Positions 13,093-24,699 are shown, counted from the stretch's first letter. The stretch: DNA of 64,000 nucleotides from Marinimicrobium agarilyticum DSM 16975 (GCF_000423345.1 NZ_KE384008.1:190857-254856), one strand, 5' to 3'. Numbers and translations: made by a program. Notes: a model not told the origin generated them from the sequence alone.

Positions 13093-13716
13093 ATGAAGAA
13101 ACTCAACGTTCCAGTATTTGCCCTTTTGCTACTTTTGGGTATGGGGGCACAGGCCCAAGACCCCGCTGCCGAACTGCGCTCGCGGTTGGACCAGATGGAC
13201 AGCCTCAAAGGCGACTTCACTCAGACCCTCTACGACAGCGAAGGCGAAGTGCTCGAAGAAAGCAGTGGCGACTTCGCCATGGCCCGGCCGGGCAAATTCG
13301 ACTGGCATACCCACAAGCCCTTCGAACAGCGCCTGGTCTCCGACCACAACAAAATCTGGCTCTACGACCCCGACCTCATGCAGGTCACCGTGCGTGACTT
13401 CGACGCCGAACTGCAGAACACCCCGGCCCTCATCCTCAGCGACGAGCTGACCGCCCTAAACCAACAGTTTGACATCGAGCAGGCCACCACCAACAACGGC
13501 TGGACCGCCTTCACGCTGGCACCCAAAGACGAAGAAAGCCTGTTCGGCGCCCTGGTCCTGACGTTCGATGGCAAACTTCTCAAAGAAATTACCATGCACG
13601 ACAACCTTGACCAGGTGACCCGCTTTTCCCTGTCGGACCTGAAGCTCAACACCGATGTCGATCCGGCGCGCTTCAACTTCCAGGTGCCCGACGGCGTGGA
13701 CGTACTGGTAGATTAA
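13093..13716 (+). CDS. lolA: Outer membrane lipoprotein carrier protein LolA
   Basis: LolA ferries lipoproteins across the periplasm from LolCDE to LolB. The 207-residue precursor starts with a clear signal peptide ([20 protein letters not shown], cleavage likely after AQA). The family pattern follows: [40 protein letters not shown] and [18 protein letters not shown] chose the ATG at 13093 because the in-frame upstream extension is translated repeat sequence. The stop overlaps the rarA start by one base, so the two are translationally linked. Confidence 0.95.
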   Translation: MKKLNVPVFALLLLLGMGAQAQDPAAELRSRLDQMDSLKGDFTQTLYDSEGEVLEESSGDFAMARPGKFDWHTHKPFEQRLVSDHNKIWLYDPDLMQVTVRDFDAELQNTPALILSDELTALNQQFDIEQATTNNGWTAFTLAPKDEESLFGALVLTFDGKLLKEITMHDNLDQVTRFSLSDLKLNTDVDPARFNFQVPDGVDVLVD

Positions 13717-15080
13717 TGACCAACGACCTTTTCCAGACCGAACCCGTCTACCAGCCCCTGGCCGCCCGTATGCGGCCCAGAACCCTGGCGGACTACATCG
13801 GCCAGGAGCATTTGCTGGCGCCTGGGAAACCGCTGCGGGATGCGGTCGAACGTGGCCACCTGCACTCCATGATTCTGTGGGGGCCACCCGGTGTGGGCAA
13901 AACCACCCTGGCGCGGTTGTTTGCCGAGCAGGCCGATGCCCGTTTTCAGACCATCTCCGCCGTGCTCGCCGGAGTCAAAGATATCCGGGCGGCGGTCCAG
14001 GTGGCCGAGCAGGAGCGCGTTAACCGGGGGCGCAAAACCATTCTGTTCGTGGACGAAGTCCACCGGTTCAATAAGGCCCAGCAGGATGCGTTTCTGCCCT
14101 ACGTCGAAGACGGCACCCTGATATTTATTGGCGCCACTACCGAAAACCCGTCCTTTGAACTCAATAATGCCCTCCTGTCCCGGTGTCGGGTCTATGTACT
14201 TAGAGGGCTGGAGCACAAGCACATTCGCCAGGTGCTGGATCAGGCCCTGGAGAACGCCGAGCGCGGTCTGGGCGGCCAGGGCATCCGGATCGAGGAGGAC
14301 TGGCTGGAAACACTGGCGAAGTCGGCGGATGGTGACGCCCGAAAGGCCCTGAACCTGCTGGAAATCGCCTCGGATCTGGCGGAAGAGCAGGGCGGGCAAA
14401 AAGTGATCGGCCAGCGGGTCATGGAAGAGGTGCTGGCGGCTGACGTGCGCCGCTTCGACAAGGGGGGCGATCTCTTCTACGAGCAGATTTCCGCCCTGCA
14501 CAAATCGGTGCGCGGTTCCTCCCCGGACGGCGCGCTCTACTGGTTCGCCCGAATGCTCGACGGTGGCTGTGACCCGCTCTACATCGCCCGGCGCATCGTG
14601 CGTATTGCCAGTGAGGATATCGGCAACGCCGACCCCAGGGCGCTGCCGTTGGCCCTGGCCGCCTGGGATACCCAGGAGCGCCTCGGTAGCCCGGAGGGGG
14701 AGCTGGCGATTGCCCAGGCCGTGGTGTACATGGCCTCGGCACCCAAAAGTAATGCTGTGTATAATGCTTTTAATCAGGTGATGGCGGAGGTACGCGAGCA
14801 GCCCGGGTATGAAGTTCCGGTGCATCTGCGCAACGCGCCCACCAAACTGATGAAATCGATGGATTATGGGGCGGAGTACCGTTACGCCCACAACGAACCC
14901 GGTGCCTACGCCGCGGGAGAGTGCTATCTGCCGCCGGAGCTGGCCGACCGCCACTATTACGAGCCGGTGGAACGCGGGCTTGAGCAGCGGATCAGGGAGA
15001 AGATGGCGTATTTCCGTGAGCTGGATGCAAAAAGTCCGGTCAAGCGATATTCGGGCGGTAATGATTCCGGGGGACGATGA
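13716..15080 (+). CDS. rarA: Replication-associated recombination protein A (RarA/MgsA)
   Basis: RarA is a AAA+ ATPase related to clamp loaders that acts at stalled replication forks. Walker A GPPGVGKT lies near residues 56-63 and Walker [21 protein letters not shown] near 110-129. The sensor stretch [19 protein letters not shown] and the C-terminal tetramerisation region with [12 protein letters not shown] are present. The length of 454 is typical. It overlaps lolA by one base and crcB by four, so lolA-rarA-crcB is one operon. Confidence 0.95.
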   Translation: MTNDLFQTEPVYQPLAARMRPRTLADYIGQEHLLAPGKPLRDAVERGHLHSMILWGPPGVGKTTLARLFAEQADARFQTISAVLAGVKDIRAAVQVAEQERVNRGRKTILFVDEVHRFNKAQQDAFLPYVEDGTLIFIGATTENPSFELNNALLSRCRVYVLRGLEHKHIRQVLDQALENAERGLGGQGIRIEEDWLETLAKSADGDARKALNLLEIASDLAEEQGGQKVIGQRVMEEVLAADVRRFDKGGDLFYEQISALHKSVRGSSPDGALYWFARMLDGGCDPLYIARRIVRIASEDIGNADPRALPLALAAWDTQERLGSPEGELAIAQAVVYMASAPKSNAVYNAFNQVMAEVREQPGYEVPVHLRNAPTKLMKSMDYGAEYRYAHNEPGAYAAGECYLPPELADRHYYEPVERGLEQRIREKMAYFRELDAKSPVKRYSGGNDSGGR

Positions 15081-15454
15081 TGCAGTGGTTGGCGGTAGCG
15101 CTGGGAGGAGCCCTGGGGGCGATGGGCCGGTTCGGTTTGACGACCTGGCTGTTTCCCGTGATGGGCACCCGCTTTCCCCTGGGAACGCTGGTCGCCAACC
15201 TGCTCGGTTGTTTTCTGGTCGGGCTGGCTTTCGTGCTGATCGTGGATAAGGGCGTTGTGCCACCGGAGTATCGCCCGTTTGTGGTGACCGGCTTTCTGGG
15301 AGCATTGACCACCTTCTCGACGTTTTCACTGGATGCCCTGCTACTGTGGGAGAATGGCTCCCTGGCGCTGGCAGTGACCTACTCACTGGTGACATTGCTC
15401 GGTTGTCTACTCGCCGTCTTTTTATCAGTTTATCTGGCGAGAACGATTTTTTGA
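15077..15454 (+). CDS. crcB: Fluoride ion channel CrcB/Fluc
   Basis: Fluc is a dual-topology dimeric channel that exports fluoride. The 125-residue protein has four predicted membrane segments. The family motifs are [12 protein letters not shown] near residues 10-21, [14 protein letters not shown] near 35-48 and [13 protein letters not shown] near 74-86, which lines the pore. It overlaps rarA in an ATGA arrangement. No fluoride riboswitch is seen before it; it appears to rely on the upstream operon. Confidence 0.95.
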   Translation: MMQWLAVALGGALGAMGRFGLTTWLFPVMGTRFPLGTLVANLLGCFLVGLAFVLIVDKGVVPPEYRPFVVTGFLGALTTFSTFSLDALLLWENGSLALAVTYSLVTLLGCLLAVFLSVYLARTIF

Positions 15455-15484
15455 CTTTCACTTTTAACCTACTGACACAAATAA

Positions 15485-16786
<1,302 letters not shown>

Positions 16787-16804
16787 GCTCGGCCGTATCG
16801 CCTT

Positions 16805-18226
16805 ATGGATTATTTTCCCGTTTTTCTGGACCTCAAACATCGCCGTTGCCTGTTGGTGGGCGGCGGTGATATTGCGACCCGCAAAGGCCGATTGTTGGCC
16901 CGTGCGGGCGCTCGCCTGTGTATCGTCGCACCGGAGATATCCGAGGAGCTCAAACAGCTTGCCGAGCAGGGCGAAGGCGAGTTGCACTATCGCGAGTATC
17001 AGAGTGAGGATCTCGACGATGTGGTGCTCGTGTGCTCGGCCACGGATGATCACGCCCTCAATGAGCGAATCTCCCGGGAGTCCCAGGCCCGCTATTTGCC
17101 TACGAATGTGGTGGACAGCCCCGCGCTGTGCAGCTTTATCACTCCGGCCATTGTCGATCGCTCGCCCCTGGTGATTGCGATTTCGAGCGGGGGCGAAGCG
17201 CCGGTGCTGGCACGAATGGTCAGAGCCAAGCTCGAAACCCTGATTCCCAAAAGCTACGGTCGGTTGGCACAGTTGGCCAGTCGCTGGCGGGACACCGTGA
17301 AACAGTCGTTCTCCGAAGAGAATCGCCGCCGCTTCTGGGAAAAGGTACTCCAGGGGCCCATTGCCGAGCTGGTGTTCAGTGGCCAGGACGAACGGGCCGA
17401 GCGGGCGATTGAAGAAGATCTGGCCAACCCGGCGTTTGTCGACACCCAGGGTGAAGTCTACCTGGTGGGCGGCGGGCCCGGAGATCCCGAACTCCTGACC
17501 CTAAAGGCCCTGCGCTTGATGCAGCAGGCCGATGTGGTCCTGTACGACCGATTGGTGTCACCGGAGGTGATGGAGCTGGTGCGCCGCGATGCGGACCGAA
17601 TTTATGTCGGCAAGCGGCGCAGCCACCATCACCTGGAGCAGGAGAGCATCAACGAGATGCTGCTCAACCTGGCCCGGGAAGGCAAACGGGTGTTGCGCCT
17701 CAAAGGTGGGGACCCCTTTATTTTCGGTCGGGGCGGGGAAGAAATTGACCTGCTGGCGGCGCACCGGATTCCGTTTCAGGTGGTGCCGGGCATCACGGCG
17801 GCCTCCGGCTGCGCGGCCTATGCCGGTATTCCGCTTACCCATCGGGATTATGCCCAGTCGGTGCGGTTTATCACCGGTCACCTGAAAACTGACAATCCCA
17901 ACCTGACCTGGCCCGAACTGGCCCTCCCGGGGCAGACTCTGGTGTTCTACATGAGCCTGGTGGGGCTTGAGGACATCTGTCAGACACTCATCCACAATGG
18001 GCGTATGCCGGACACCCCGGTGGCGCTGGTGGAGAAGGGCACGTTGCAGGCGCAGCGGGTCCTGATCGGTACGCTTGAATCCATGCCGGCGTTGGTCGCG
18101 AAGAGCGACGTCCACGGCCCGACCTTGCTGATTGTGGGCGAAGTGGTGCAGCTTCATCATCAGCTCAGCTGGTTTACGCCGGACCGACAGAAACTTGACG
18201 ATAGTGAGAGGCCTGTCACAAACTGA
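16805..18226 (+). CDS. cysG: Siroheme synthase, trifunctional (CysG)
   Basis: CysG makes siroheme from uroporphyrinogen III by methylation, dehydrogenation and ferrochelation. The N-terminal part (residues 1 to about 210) is the NAD-dependent dehydrogenase/ferrochelatase, with [14 protein letters not shown] near 18-31. The C-terminal part is the SAM-dependent methyltransferase with [20 protein letters not shown] near 218-237, plus [15 protein letters not shown] and the [20 protein letters not shown] stretch. Siroheme is the cofactor of the sulfite reductase encoded at 43880-45544. The length of 473 is usual. Confidence 0.96.
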   Translation: MDYFPVFLDLKHRRCLLVGGGDIATRKGRLLARAGARLCIVAPEISEELKQLAEQGEGELHYREYQSEDLDDVVLVCSATDDHALNERISRESQARYLPTNVVDSPALCSFITPAIVDRSPLVIAISSGGEAPVLARMVRAKLETLIPKSYGRLAQLASRWRDTVKQSFSEENRRRFWEKVLQGPIAELVFSGQDERAERAIEEDLANPAFVDTQGEVYLVGGGPGDPELLTLKALRLMQQADVVLYDRLVSPEVMELVRRDADRIYVGKRRSHHHLEQESINEMLLNLAREGKRVLRLKGGDPFIFGRGGEEIDLLAAHRIPFQVVPGITAASGCAAYAGIPLTHRDYAQSVRFITGHLKTDNPNLTWPELALPGQTLVFYMSLVGLEDICQTLIHNGRMPDTPVALVEKGTLQAQRVLIGTLESMPALVAKSDVHGPTLLIVGEVVQLHHQLSWFTPDRQKLDDSERPVTN

Positions 18227-18316
18227 CGGATAAATCGTCAAGAAAGACGGTCAAAGGCCGATAGGATAGGGTAACCGCCGTCAGGTTGACGGTGTCAACT
18301 CATTCGGGAGGCCGTT

Positions 18317-18550
18317 ATGACCTACGTGGGCCCTACAAGCACCTTGCCCCCGGCGGCGCGAACCAAAATCAACACCACCCGCGCTCAGGACGAGACCTTG
18401 CCGGTGGACGAGCAGGTACTGGACACGACGCCCGTGGCGCCCATCCGTGAGCGGCGTCAGCGGGACCGTCGGCGTCGAAATTTGAAACCGCTGGTGGATA
18501 TGCGTTCCAACGATCGCCGCCGCCGCCGGCGAATTGATATCGAAGTCTGA
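18317..18550 (+). CDS. Small Arg-rich conserved hypothetical protein
   Basis: I do not recognise a named family. The 77-residue protein has a Thr/Pro-rich N-terminal half and a strongly basic C-terminal half with RERRQRDRRRRN and NDRRRRRRIDIEV. It has no signal peptide or membrane segment. GGGAGG sits eight bases before the ATG, which supports translation. It stands alone between cysG and the DUF2868 gene. A nucleic-acid contact is possible from the charge, but no function is assigned. Confidence 0.65.
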   Translation: MTYVGPTSTLPPAARTKINTTRAQDETLPVDEQVLDTTPVAPIRERRQRDRRRRNLKPLVDMRSNDRRRRRRIDIEV

Positions 18551-18689
18551 CCCGGCCTTCAGTTCAGGCGTTTTGTGCGCTTTCCCCGTCCCGACCTGGA
18601 CGCAGGCTCGCCCCCACCCGCGCGAATATGGTTAAATCCTCACTGATTTTCCCGCCTGATAGAGGGCGTTTTGACGGATTGGAGAGGGA

Positions 18690-19751
18690 ATGGGGAGCAC
18701 CCACACCATCGGCGGCCCTGAAGGTCGTCTATTTCTTCCCTGGTGGAGCTGGCCGCTGGCGGCCCTCGCCGGTGTACTGGTAGCTGCTGGCTCCCTGAGT
18801 TATGCCCCCTCAGGCCGCTTGAACGTGCTCTGGCTCTGGTTGCTGTGGGCCGGGCTACCCTTATTGGGAGCCCTGGCTTCCCTGGCGGTCAGCACCGCGG
18901 GACGAAGCCGTCCCTGGCTGTTTCACTGGCGGGGGTGGCGACTTCACTGGTATCCCTCTCGCGCTCAACGCTGGCAAATGCTCTATTACCTGCAACTGCT
19001 CTGGTTGGTCGCTGGTGTTGGCCTGTTGTTGGGCTTTTCGATTCTGCTGCTGTTTTCAGACCTGGCGTTTGGCTGGAGCTCGACACTGCTGAACAGCGAA
19101 ACACCTCCTGTCGTGTTGTTCGAATGGCTCTCGATGCCCTGGCGGGACTTGTGGCCTGCCGCCGTGCCCGAGGCCACGTTGCTGGAGGCCACCCGGTATG
19201 TGCGCATCGCTCCGTCGAGCGGCGGCGTCGAGCGCGCGGGAGACTGGTGGCCTTTTCTGATGGCCAGTCTGGTCTTCTACAACTTGATTCCACGGGCTTT
19301 ATTGGCGGCGTTCAGTCTGCTGTGGTGGCGGCGTTGGGAGCGGCGACGGGGGCAGACGCGCGTGAGAGCACCGGAGCTATCGTCCGCCTCTGCCCCAAGC
19401 CCCTCATTGCGCCGGGGGCGCTCTGATGACTGGAAGAGCGTGCTTGCACTCAACTGGGAACTGAGAGACACCAAGGCCCCCGTGTTGGGCGTCTCCCCCT
19501 GGGATGAGGATGAACAGATGCTGACGCGCCTGCTGGGCTCACACCCCGAGCGCCTGCTCTGGCGGGTGCCCGCCAACCGTTCGCCGGTGGAAGAATTGGC
19601 GGACCTGGTTCAGCGGGCCAGAATGTCGGGCGTGAGGGAGCAGGGTCTCTGGGTGCTGGCGGACAGTCGAACCCGACCGGAGCGGCACTTGGCCAGTTGG
19701 CGCCACTTCGCCCAAGCTCACGAACTGACATGGGTGAGTGACAATGAATGA
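18690..19751 (+). CDS. DUF2868 domain membrane protein
   Basis: This 353-residue protein matches my memory of DUF2868. It has membrane segments near 20-37, 47-66 and 95-123, then DLAFGWSSTL, PWRDLWPAAVPEATLLEATR and a GGVERAGDWWPFLMASLVFY block. The fourth membrane region is near 190-215. A soluble C-terminal part follows. No biochemical role is known to me. The ATG has a strong GGAGAGGG site. Its last codons overlap the start of the DUF3482 GTPase gene, so the two are translationally coupled and may act as one membrane unit. Confidence 0.85.
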   Translation: MGSTHTIGGPEGRLFLPWWSWPLAALAGVLVAAGSLSYAPSGRLNVLWLWLLWAGLPLLGALASLAVSTAGRSRPWLFHWRGWRLHWYPSRAQRWQMLYYLQLLWLVAGVGLLLGFSILLLFSDLAFGWSSTLLNSETPPVVLFEWLSMPWRDLWPAAVPEATLLEATRYVRIAPSSGGVERAGDWWPFLMASLVFYNLIPRALLAAFSLLWWRRWERRRGQTRVRAPELSSASAPSPSLRRGRSDDWKSVLALNWELRDTKAPVLGVSPWDEDEQMLTRLLGSHPERLLWRVPANRSPVEELADLVQRARMSGVREQGLWVLADSRTRPERHLASWRHFAQAHELTWVSDNE

Positions 19752-21156
19752 ACGCGCTCATCCCCGGTTGTGTGTCGTCGGCCACCCCAACCGGGGTAAA
19801 TCGTCTATTGTTTCCACATTGACTGAAAATGATAGTGTCAGTATCAGCCCGGAGTCGGGTACGACCCGAAGCGCGGACGCGTTTGAGTTCGAGCTGGACG
19901 GCCGGGTCCTGCTGACGCTGATCGACACCCCCGGCTTCCAGCGGGCTCGGCAGGTACTGTCCTGGCTGCAGCGCGAATCTGTGAGCCCCGGGGATCGACC
20001 GAATCGAGTAAAGGCTTTTCTCGCGGAGCCGGGCCATCCGGAGCGCTTCCCCGACGAAGTACAGTTGCTCCGCCCGATTATGGAAGGTGCCGGCATTCTT
20101 TATGTGGTGGATGGTGCCCAATCGCCGTCGCCGCTGGATGAAGCCGAAATGGAAATCCTCCGCTGGACCGGTCAGCCGCGCCTGGCGGTGATCAACCCGA
20201 TGGATACCCAGGCGCACCAGCAAGCCTGGGAGCGCACTCTGGGGCAGTTCTTTCAGTGGGTGAGGGTCTTCAATCCGCTGACGGCCACCATGCCGGCGCG
20301 GCAGGCCCTGTTGCGGGCGGTTGGCGAGCTGACCCCGTCCTGGTCCGAGCCGGTTCAGAAGCTCATGCAGGGGCTGGCGGTGCGCGACCAGCGACGCCTG
20401 ACCGATGTGAGCGAGGCATTGGCGGCCTATTGGGCCGAGCAGTTGTTGAAGAGTGTCCCGGTGCAGATTCCGGGCGCGATTGGTCGCCAGCGCGCGGAAG
20501 CGGTTTTGCGTCAGTCGCTGGATGAACATGAAACCCGGTTTTTCGAGCGTTTGAGATCAGCCTGGGGCCACCATCACCGCTCTCTGGAGCGTCAGAGCCC
20601 GTGGGAGCTGGACAGCGACCATCTGATGAATACCGAAACCTGGTATCTCTGGGGCCTGAAACAGCGGGACTTGCTCTGGGTCAGTGGCAGTGCGGGCGCC
20701 GCCACGGGGCTGGCGCTGGATGCGGGTCTTGGGGGGACTTCCCTGTTGGCCGGTGCGATTTCGGGCGGGGTCTTGGGTTCGGTGGGCGGTTGGTTGGCGA
20801 GCCGGGAGCTACCCGGGCGCCGGTTTGGTTGGTTGCCGTTGGCCCGCCAGCGGCAGGTGATGGGGCCGGTGCGGCATCCGAATTTTCCGTTGGTGGTGAT
20901 GGCTCGGGCGCTGACGTTCACCCGGCAGTTGTGGTTGCGGCCCCATGCGGAGCGCAGTGCGGTGGTGTTGCGGGCGGAGGCGGAGCAGTGGTCCCGTGAG
21001 GATCAGGTGCGGCTGTTGGGCTGGGCGAAACGCCTCCAGCAGGGCCGCTGGCAACCCAAACATCAGGATGCTTTGGTAAGCTGGGTGCAGGCGCAGTTGC
21101 AGCTCTCCCTGGAAGAAGCCTTCGCCCAAGAAGAATCCACAAGTTGGGTGTTGTAA
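19744..21156 (+). CDS. Era-like GTPase with DUF3482 C-terminal domain
   Basis: The N-terminal GTPase domain has the P-loop GHPNRGKSS near residues 13-21, a switch I-like SPESGTTRSADAF region and G3 DTPGF near 62-66. An INPMD near residue 150 may substitute for the NKxD specificity motif. The C-terminal half fits DUF3482. It includes a Gly/Ala-rich hydrophobic segment (AATGLALDAGLGGTSLLAGA) that may insert in a membrane. The start overlaps the DUF2868 gene by eight bases; a GTG six bases earlier is possible. The role is unknown, and NTP specificity is uncertain because of the atypical G4. Confidence 0.85.
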   Translation: MNERAHPRLCVVGHPNRGKSSIVSTLTENDSVSISPESGTTRSADAFEFELDGRVLLTLIDTPGFQRARQVLSWLQRESVSPGDRPNRVKAFLAEPGHPERFPDEVQLLRPIMEGAGILYVVDGAQSPSPLDEAEMEILRWTGQPRLAVINPMDTQAHQQAWERTLGQFFQWVRVFNPLTATMPARQALLRAVGELTPSWSEPVQKLMQGLAVRDQRRLTDVSEALAAYWAEQLLKSVPVQIPGAIGRQRAEAVLRQSLDEHETRFFERLRSAWGHHHRSLERQSPWELDSDHLMNTETWYLWGLKQRDLLWVSGSAGAATGLALDAGLGGTSLLAGAISGGVLGSVGGWLASRELPGRRFGWLPLARQRQVMGPVRHPNFPLVVMARALTFTRQLWLRPHAERSAVVLRAEAEQWSREDQVRLLGWAKRLQQGRWQPKHQDALVSWVQAQLQLSLEEAFAQEESTSWVL

Positions 21157-21197
21157 GAAAAGCTGGAGAGTGGTGCGACTTTGGTGTGTTGCATCGA

Positions 21198-21319
21198 GTC
21201 CGGCGTCGGTGGGGTAAAGCCTCCCGGGACACGCCGTAAACCCATCCCTGGGGGCTCGAATCGCGGGTCCCCCGCTCCACGGTCCCGGGAGGCTTTACCC
21301 CACCGACGCCTCAGTGCCA
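21198..21319 (-). repeat. Structured palindromic repeat, copy 6 (type B)
   Basis: This is a reverse copy with a variant head. The 29-bp arms 21202-21230 and 21282-21310 are perfect. The outer motifs GTCCGG and TCAGTGCCA are intact. In element orientation P2 is GCGGGGGACCCGC, followed by GATTCGA, in place of the type A GGCATGGATGCC and GATGAGAA. P3 is CCCAGGGATGGG and is shared with type A. Confidence 0.95.
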
Positions 21320-21366
21320 ATAAATGCTGTTTGGTGGATTCACCCAATTTTCGTAACGTGGTTTAC

Positions 21367-21476
21367 GTATAGGGTTGGTAAGGCGATAGCCGCCACCTAC
21401 CATAATCGAGCGTAAGACCACGACTCACTCTCAACGAAATACGGCAGGTGCGGCTCCGGCCTTACCAGCCCTACGC
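21367..21476. repeat. REP-like inverted pair between copies 6 and 7
   Basis: GGTAAGGCGATAGCCGCC near 21377 and its partner GGCTCCGGCCTTACC near 21452 form an imperfect large hairpin ending in CCCTAC. It belongs to the family of GTAGGGT...GCGCTTCGCTTACC palindromes. Confidence 0.6.
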
Positions 21477-21514
21477 CACTGAATGATACCCATAAGGGGC
21501 ATAAGGTTAATTCG

Positions 21515-21638
21515 TGCCTCGGAGGTCAGAAGAGGGGAACACCATACCAGGACCGTGGAGCGGGGGACCCGCGATTCGAGCCTACAGGGACGTATTTACG
21601 GCGTGTCCTGGTATGGTGTTCCTCTCTTCTGACCGGAC
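21515..21638 (+). repeat. Structured palindromic repeat, copy 7 (type B)
   Basis: The arms at 21524-21553 and 21605-21634 pair at 29 of 30. The head is type B: GCGGGGGACCCGC, GATTCGA, P3 TACAGGGACGTA. In P3 the A/C opposition breaks a stem pair but CAGGGACG is kept. The left flank is the variant TGCCTCGGA. The gor ATG is about 50 bases further. Confidence 0.95.
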
Positions 21639-21686
21639 TCGGACGCCCCAAGTTGGGCTCTAGAACACAGAGGTGGACACAAAAAC

Positions 21687-23048
21687 ATGAGCCAATACGA
21701 TTACGACTTACTGGTTATAGGGGCTGGCTCCGGCGGCGTCCGGGCGAGCCGGTTTGCGGCCCAGTACGGTGCGAAGGTAGGTATCATCGAAGAGCGTTAC
21801 CTGGGGGGCACCTGCGTCAATGTGGGCTGTGTGCCCAAAAAACTCTTTGTCTTCGCCTCCCACTACCGCGAAACCTTTCACAGTGCACCCGGTTACGGTT
21901 GGCAGGCTGGCAGTATCAAATTTGACTGGAACCAACTGCGTCAGAATAAAGACAAGGAAATCGAACGGCTTAACGGCATCTACGAACGGCTCCTGGACAC
22001 CGCCGGAGTCGATATCATCGACGGTTCCGGCCAGTTGAAAGGGCCCCATGAAGTCGCGGTGGGGGATAAAACCTACACTGCCAAACACCTACTGCTGGCC
22101 GTCGGGGGCTGGCCCTGGGTGCCAGACATTCCCGGTGCGGAACACGCCATTACCTCCAACGAAGCGTTCTATCTGGACGAGTTGCCTGAGCGGATTGTGA
22201 TCGTCGGCGGAGGTTATATCGCCGTCGAGTTTGCTGGCATTTTCAATGGCCTGGGGGTGGAGACGCACCTGTGCTATCGCGGCGACCTGTTTCTGCGCGG
22301 TTTCGATAGTGACCTGCGAAAACATCTGGCCCAGGAAATGCCCAAGAAAGGGATTCACCTTCACTTCAATTCCGATATTGACCGCATTGAAAAAGCAGAG
22401 AAGGGGCGACTCACCGTCCACACCGATCAGGGGGCAACATTCGAAGCGGGGCAGGTGATGTACGCCACTGGTCGTCACCCGAAAACCGAAGGGTTGGGGC
22501 TTGAGAATACGGGGGTGGCGTTGACCGACGACGGCCACATTCGCGTAAATGCGCTTTTTCAGACCGATGAGCCGTCCATTCATGCTCTGGGGGATGTGAC
22601 CGGGCCGGCGGAGTTGACCCCCGTGGCGTTGGCCCAGGGAATGATTCTGGCGCGGCACCTATTCGGTAACGAGAAAAGTGCACCATTGGACTACCGCATT
22701 GTTCCCACGGCGGTATTTAGTCAGCCCACGATGGCCACCTGCGGTTTGACCGAAGAAGAGGCCCGGGCGGAATACGCGAACATCGATATCTATCGCGGTG
22801 CTTTTCGCCCGATGCAGTACACGCTTCCGGATATCAACGAGCGGGCGCTGGTCAAACTTGTGGTGGATCGGGATACCGATCGCGTCTTGGGGTGTCACAT
22901 GGTCGGGCCCGAAGCAGGGGAGATCATGCAAGGGCTCGGCGTCGCGATGACGGCGGGGGCGACCAAAACGGATTTTGATCGTACCATCGGCATACATCCG
23001 ACGTTGGCGGAAGAGTTTGTGACTTTGAGGCAGCCCGTCGAGAGCTAG
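21687..23048 (+). CDS. gor: Glutathione-disulfide reductase
   Basis: Gor reduces oxidised glutathione with NADPH. The FAD-binding [14 protein letters not shown] lies near residues 12-25, and the redox-active disulfide is [13 protein letters not shown] near 40-52. The NADPH site starts at [15 protein letters not shown] near 172. The [12 protein letters not shown] stretch that follows carries Arg residues expected for NADPH preference. The C-terminal [12 protein letters not shown] supplies the catalytic His-Glu. The length of 453 is standard. Dihydrolipoamide dehydrogenase is less likely because the redox loop and C-terminus fit Gor. Confidence 0.95.
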   Translation: MSQYDYDLLVIGAGSGGVRASRFAAQYGAKVGIIEERYLGGTCVNVGCVPKKLFVFASHYRETFHSAPGYGWQAGSIKFDWNQLRQNKDKEIERLNGIYERLLDTAGVDIIDGSGQLKGPHEVAVGDKTYTAKHLLLAVGGWPWVPDIPGAEHAITSNEAFYLDELPERIVIVGGGYIAVEFAGIFNGLGVETHLCYRGDLFLRGFDSDLRKHLAQEMPKKGIHLHFNSDIDRIEKAEKGRLTVHTDQGATFEAGQVMYATGRHPKTEGLGLENTGVALTDDGHIRVNALFQTDEPSIHALGDVTGPAELTPVALAQGMILARHLFGNEKSAPLDYRIVPTAVFSQPTMATCGLTEEEARAEYANIDIYRGAFRPMQYTLPDINERALVKLVVDRDTDRVLGCHMVGPEAGEIMQGLGVAMTAGATKTDFDRTIGIHPTLAEEFVTLRQPVES

Positions 23049-23118
23049 CGAGCGACTTTCCTTTTCGCTCGACATGCTGAGCAACGGTCTCTTGGGGTTT
23101 CGGCTCTGGCCGAGGGGC

Positions 23119-24699
23119 TTATCGCCCCCCGTCAAAGCGTACAATCAGGCTGAGTTGGCGCTCCGACAACCGTTCCATTTCCTTGTTGAGCGCTTCTGCC
23201 TGCGCGACTTCTTTTTGGGTACGATCGGCGATGTCGCTGATGTGCTGAGTGTTCTGCTCAATATCCGTTGCGGTCGCGGACTGTTCTTCCGACGCGGCGG
23301 CGATTTGGTGAGACATCTGATCAATGGTCTGCACGGCTTTTGCAATGGCCTGCAGGGCGGTTTTGACGTTGTCCATTTCGCCCACGCTGCGCTCCACCCA
23401 CTCCTGGCAGCGATCCATATCCTCGCCGGCCTGGCCCGTCGCTTCGCCCAGCTTGGTAATGATCGCCTGAATATGGCCGGTGGAATCCTGGGTGCGCTGG
23501 GCCAGCGTGCGAACCTCATCCGCCACGACCGCAAAGCCTCGCCCCTGGTCTCCGGCACGGGCCGCCTCAATGGCGGCATTCAGAGCGAGCAGGTTGGTTT
23601 GCTCGGCGATGCCGCGGATCACATCAATGACTTTGGCGATTTCCCCGCTGTCGGCTCGCAAACGGTCCAACACCTGCCCCAGGGCGTCCACCTGACGGGA
23701 GAGTTCTCCCACGGCGGTCCCTGCGGAGGCCATGACCTGTTCACCCTGCTGGACCTCCGTTATCGCGCTTCGGGTGGCCTCGGACGTGTCGGAGGCACCG
23801 CTGGCCACTTCCTGGACCGCCAGCGCCATCTGTTGCATGGCGCTGGCCACGCGGGTGGTTTCCCGCTGTTGCTCGTCCATGCCCCGATGGGTTTGAGCGG
23901 CCTGAAGTTGCGCCTGTGCAGCTTGTTCATGAAGCTCGCGTGCGGATTCTCCAAAGCGTCCCAGCGCCGTGCGCAGGCGGGCGCGCAACGCCAGTTGGGC
24001 GAACTCGATTTCGCCCAGGGTGTCACTGCGTCCGGTATAGATATAGGCCGCGACCGGATCGTGCAAAATGGCCCTGGCTCTCTCGAGACTCGGCTTCAAG
24101 TGCTGTTGAATCAACAGTTGAGTGACAACCCCGATAACCACGCTGCCAACGGCGGCGGACGCGGCGGCGCCTGCCGTCAGCGTGTCGTTAAACCAGGCAC
24201 CTATAACGAGAACCGTGAGTGCGACCAGAGCCACTTCGATAGCGGTGCGCGAGGCTTGCCAGAGGCGGGTCGTTTTCGGGCAGGCGCTCTTGCCCGAACG
24301 CATGCGCTGGTAGCTTGCCTCTGCCCGAGCCACTCGGACGGGGTCCGGCTGAACGCGGACTGACTCGTAGCCCTGCACCGCGCCTTTGTCCCGTAGTGGG
24401 GTGACGTAGGCGTCCACCCAATAATGATCGCCATTTTTGCAACGGTTTTTGACAATCCCCATCCAGGGGCGGCCCGCTTTGAGTGCGCTCCACATCAGAC
24501 CGAACACCGCTTCGGGCATTTCCGGGTGCCGGATAATGTTGTGAGGCTGGTTGATCAATTCTTCGCGAGTAAAGCCGGAGGTATCGCGGAAGGTATCGTT
24601 GCAGAACTTGATGGTACCTTTGGTATCCGTGGAGGAAACAAGCTCCTCTCCCGCTTTCACGGGAATATTCTTCCCGGTCGTGGGTCCATTATTACGCAT
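23119..24699 (-). CDS. Aer-like PAS methyl-accepting chemotaxis protein
   Basis: This 526-residue receptor probably senses redox or energy state and signals to CheA. The N-terminal PAS domain (residues 15-120) has DTSGFTREELINQPHNIIRH and PEMPEAVFGLMWSALKAGRP, the pattern of FAD-binding Aer. Two hydrophobic segments near 160-205 anchor it. The C-terminal signalling domain includes the hairpin tip GIAEQTNLLALNAAIEAARA and DEVRTLAQRTQDSTGHIQ. AAGGA precedes the ATG. Convergent with gor. Its stimulus is inferred from the PAS type only. Confidence 0.9.
   Translation of the reverse strand: MRNNGPTTGKNIPVKAGEELVSSTDTKGTIKFCNDTFRDTSGFTREELINQPHNIIRHPEMPEAVFGLMWSALKAGRPWMGIVKNRCKNGDHYWVDAYVTPLRDKGAVQGYESVRVQPDPVRVARAEASYQRMRSGKSACPKTTRLWQASRTAIEVALVALTVLVIGAWFNDTLTAGAAASAAVGSVVIGVVTQLLIQQHLKPSLERARAILHDPVAAYIYTGRSDTLGEIEFAQLALRARLRTALGRFGESARELHEQAAQAQLQAAQTHRGMDEQQRETTRVASAMQQMALAVQEVASGASDTSEATRSAITEVQQGEQVMASAGTAVGELSRQVDALGQVLDRLRADSGEIAKVIDVIRGIAEQTNLLALNAAIEAARAGDQGRGFAVVADEVRTLAQRTQDSTGHIQAIITKLGEATGQAGEDMDRCQEWVERSVGEMDNVKTALQAIAKAVQTIDQMSHQIAAASEEQSATATDIEQNTQHISDIADRTQKEVAQAEALNKEMERLSERQLSLIVRFDGGR

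Noticed and set aside
15040-15077. Fluoride riboswitch before crcB
   Set aside because: crcB starts inside the end of rarA with no leader, and the conserved riboswitch core is not seen.
13713-15461. Long open frame on the minus strand opposite rarA and crcB (also 5022-6539 opposite clpA, 19450-20529 opposite the GTPase, 23074-24363 opposite the taxis receptor, 8933-10033 opposite trxB)
   Set aside because: These are shadow frames of well-supported genes in high-GC DNA. They have no family motifs and low-complexity composition.
21198-21319. tRNA fragment in the type B head (CTCGAATC next to GCGGGTCCCCCGC resembles a T arm and acceptor)
   Set aside because: No T stem pairing, anticodon arm or acceptor partner exists, and the same region folds as the P2 hairpin equivalent.
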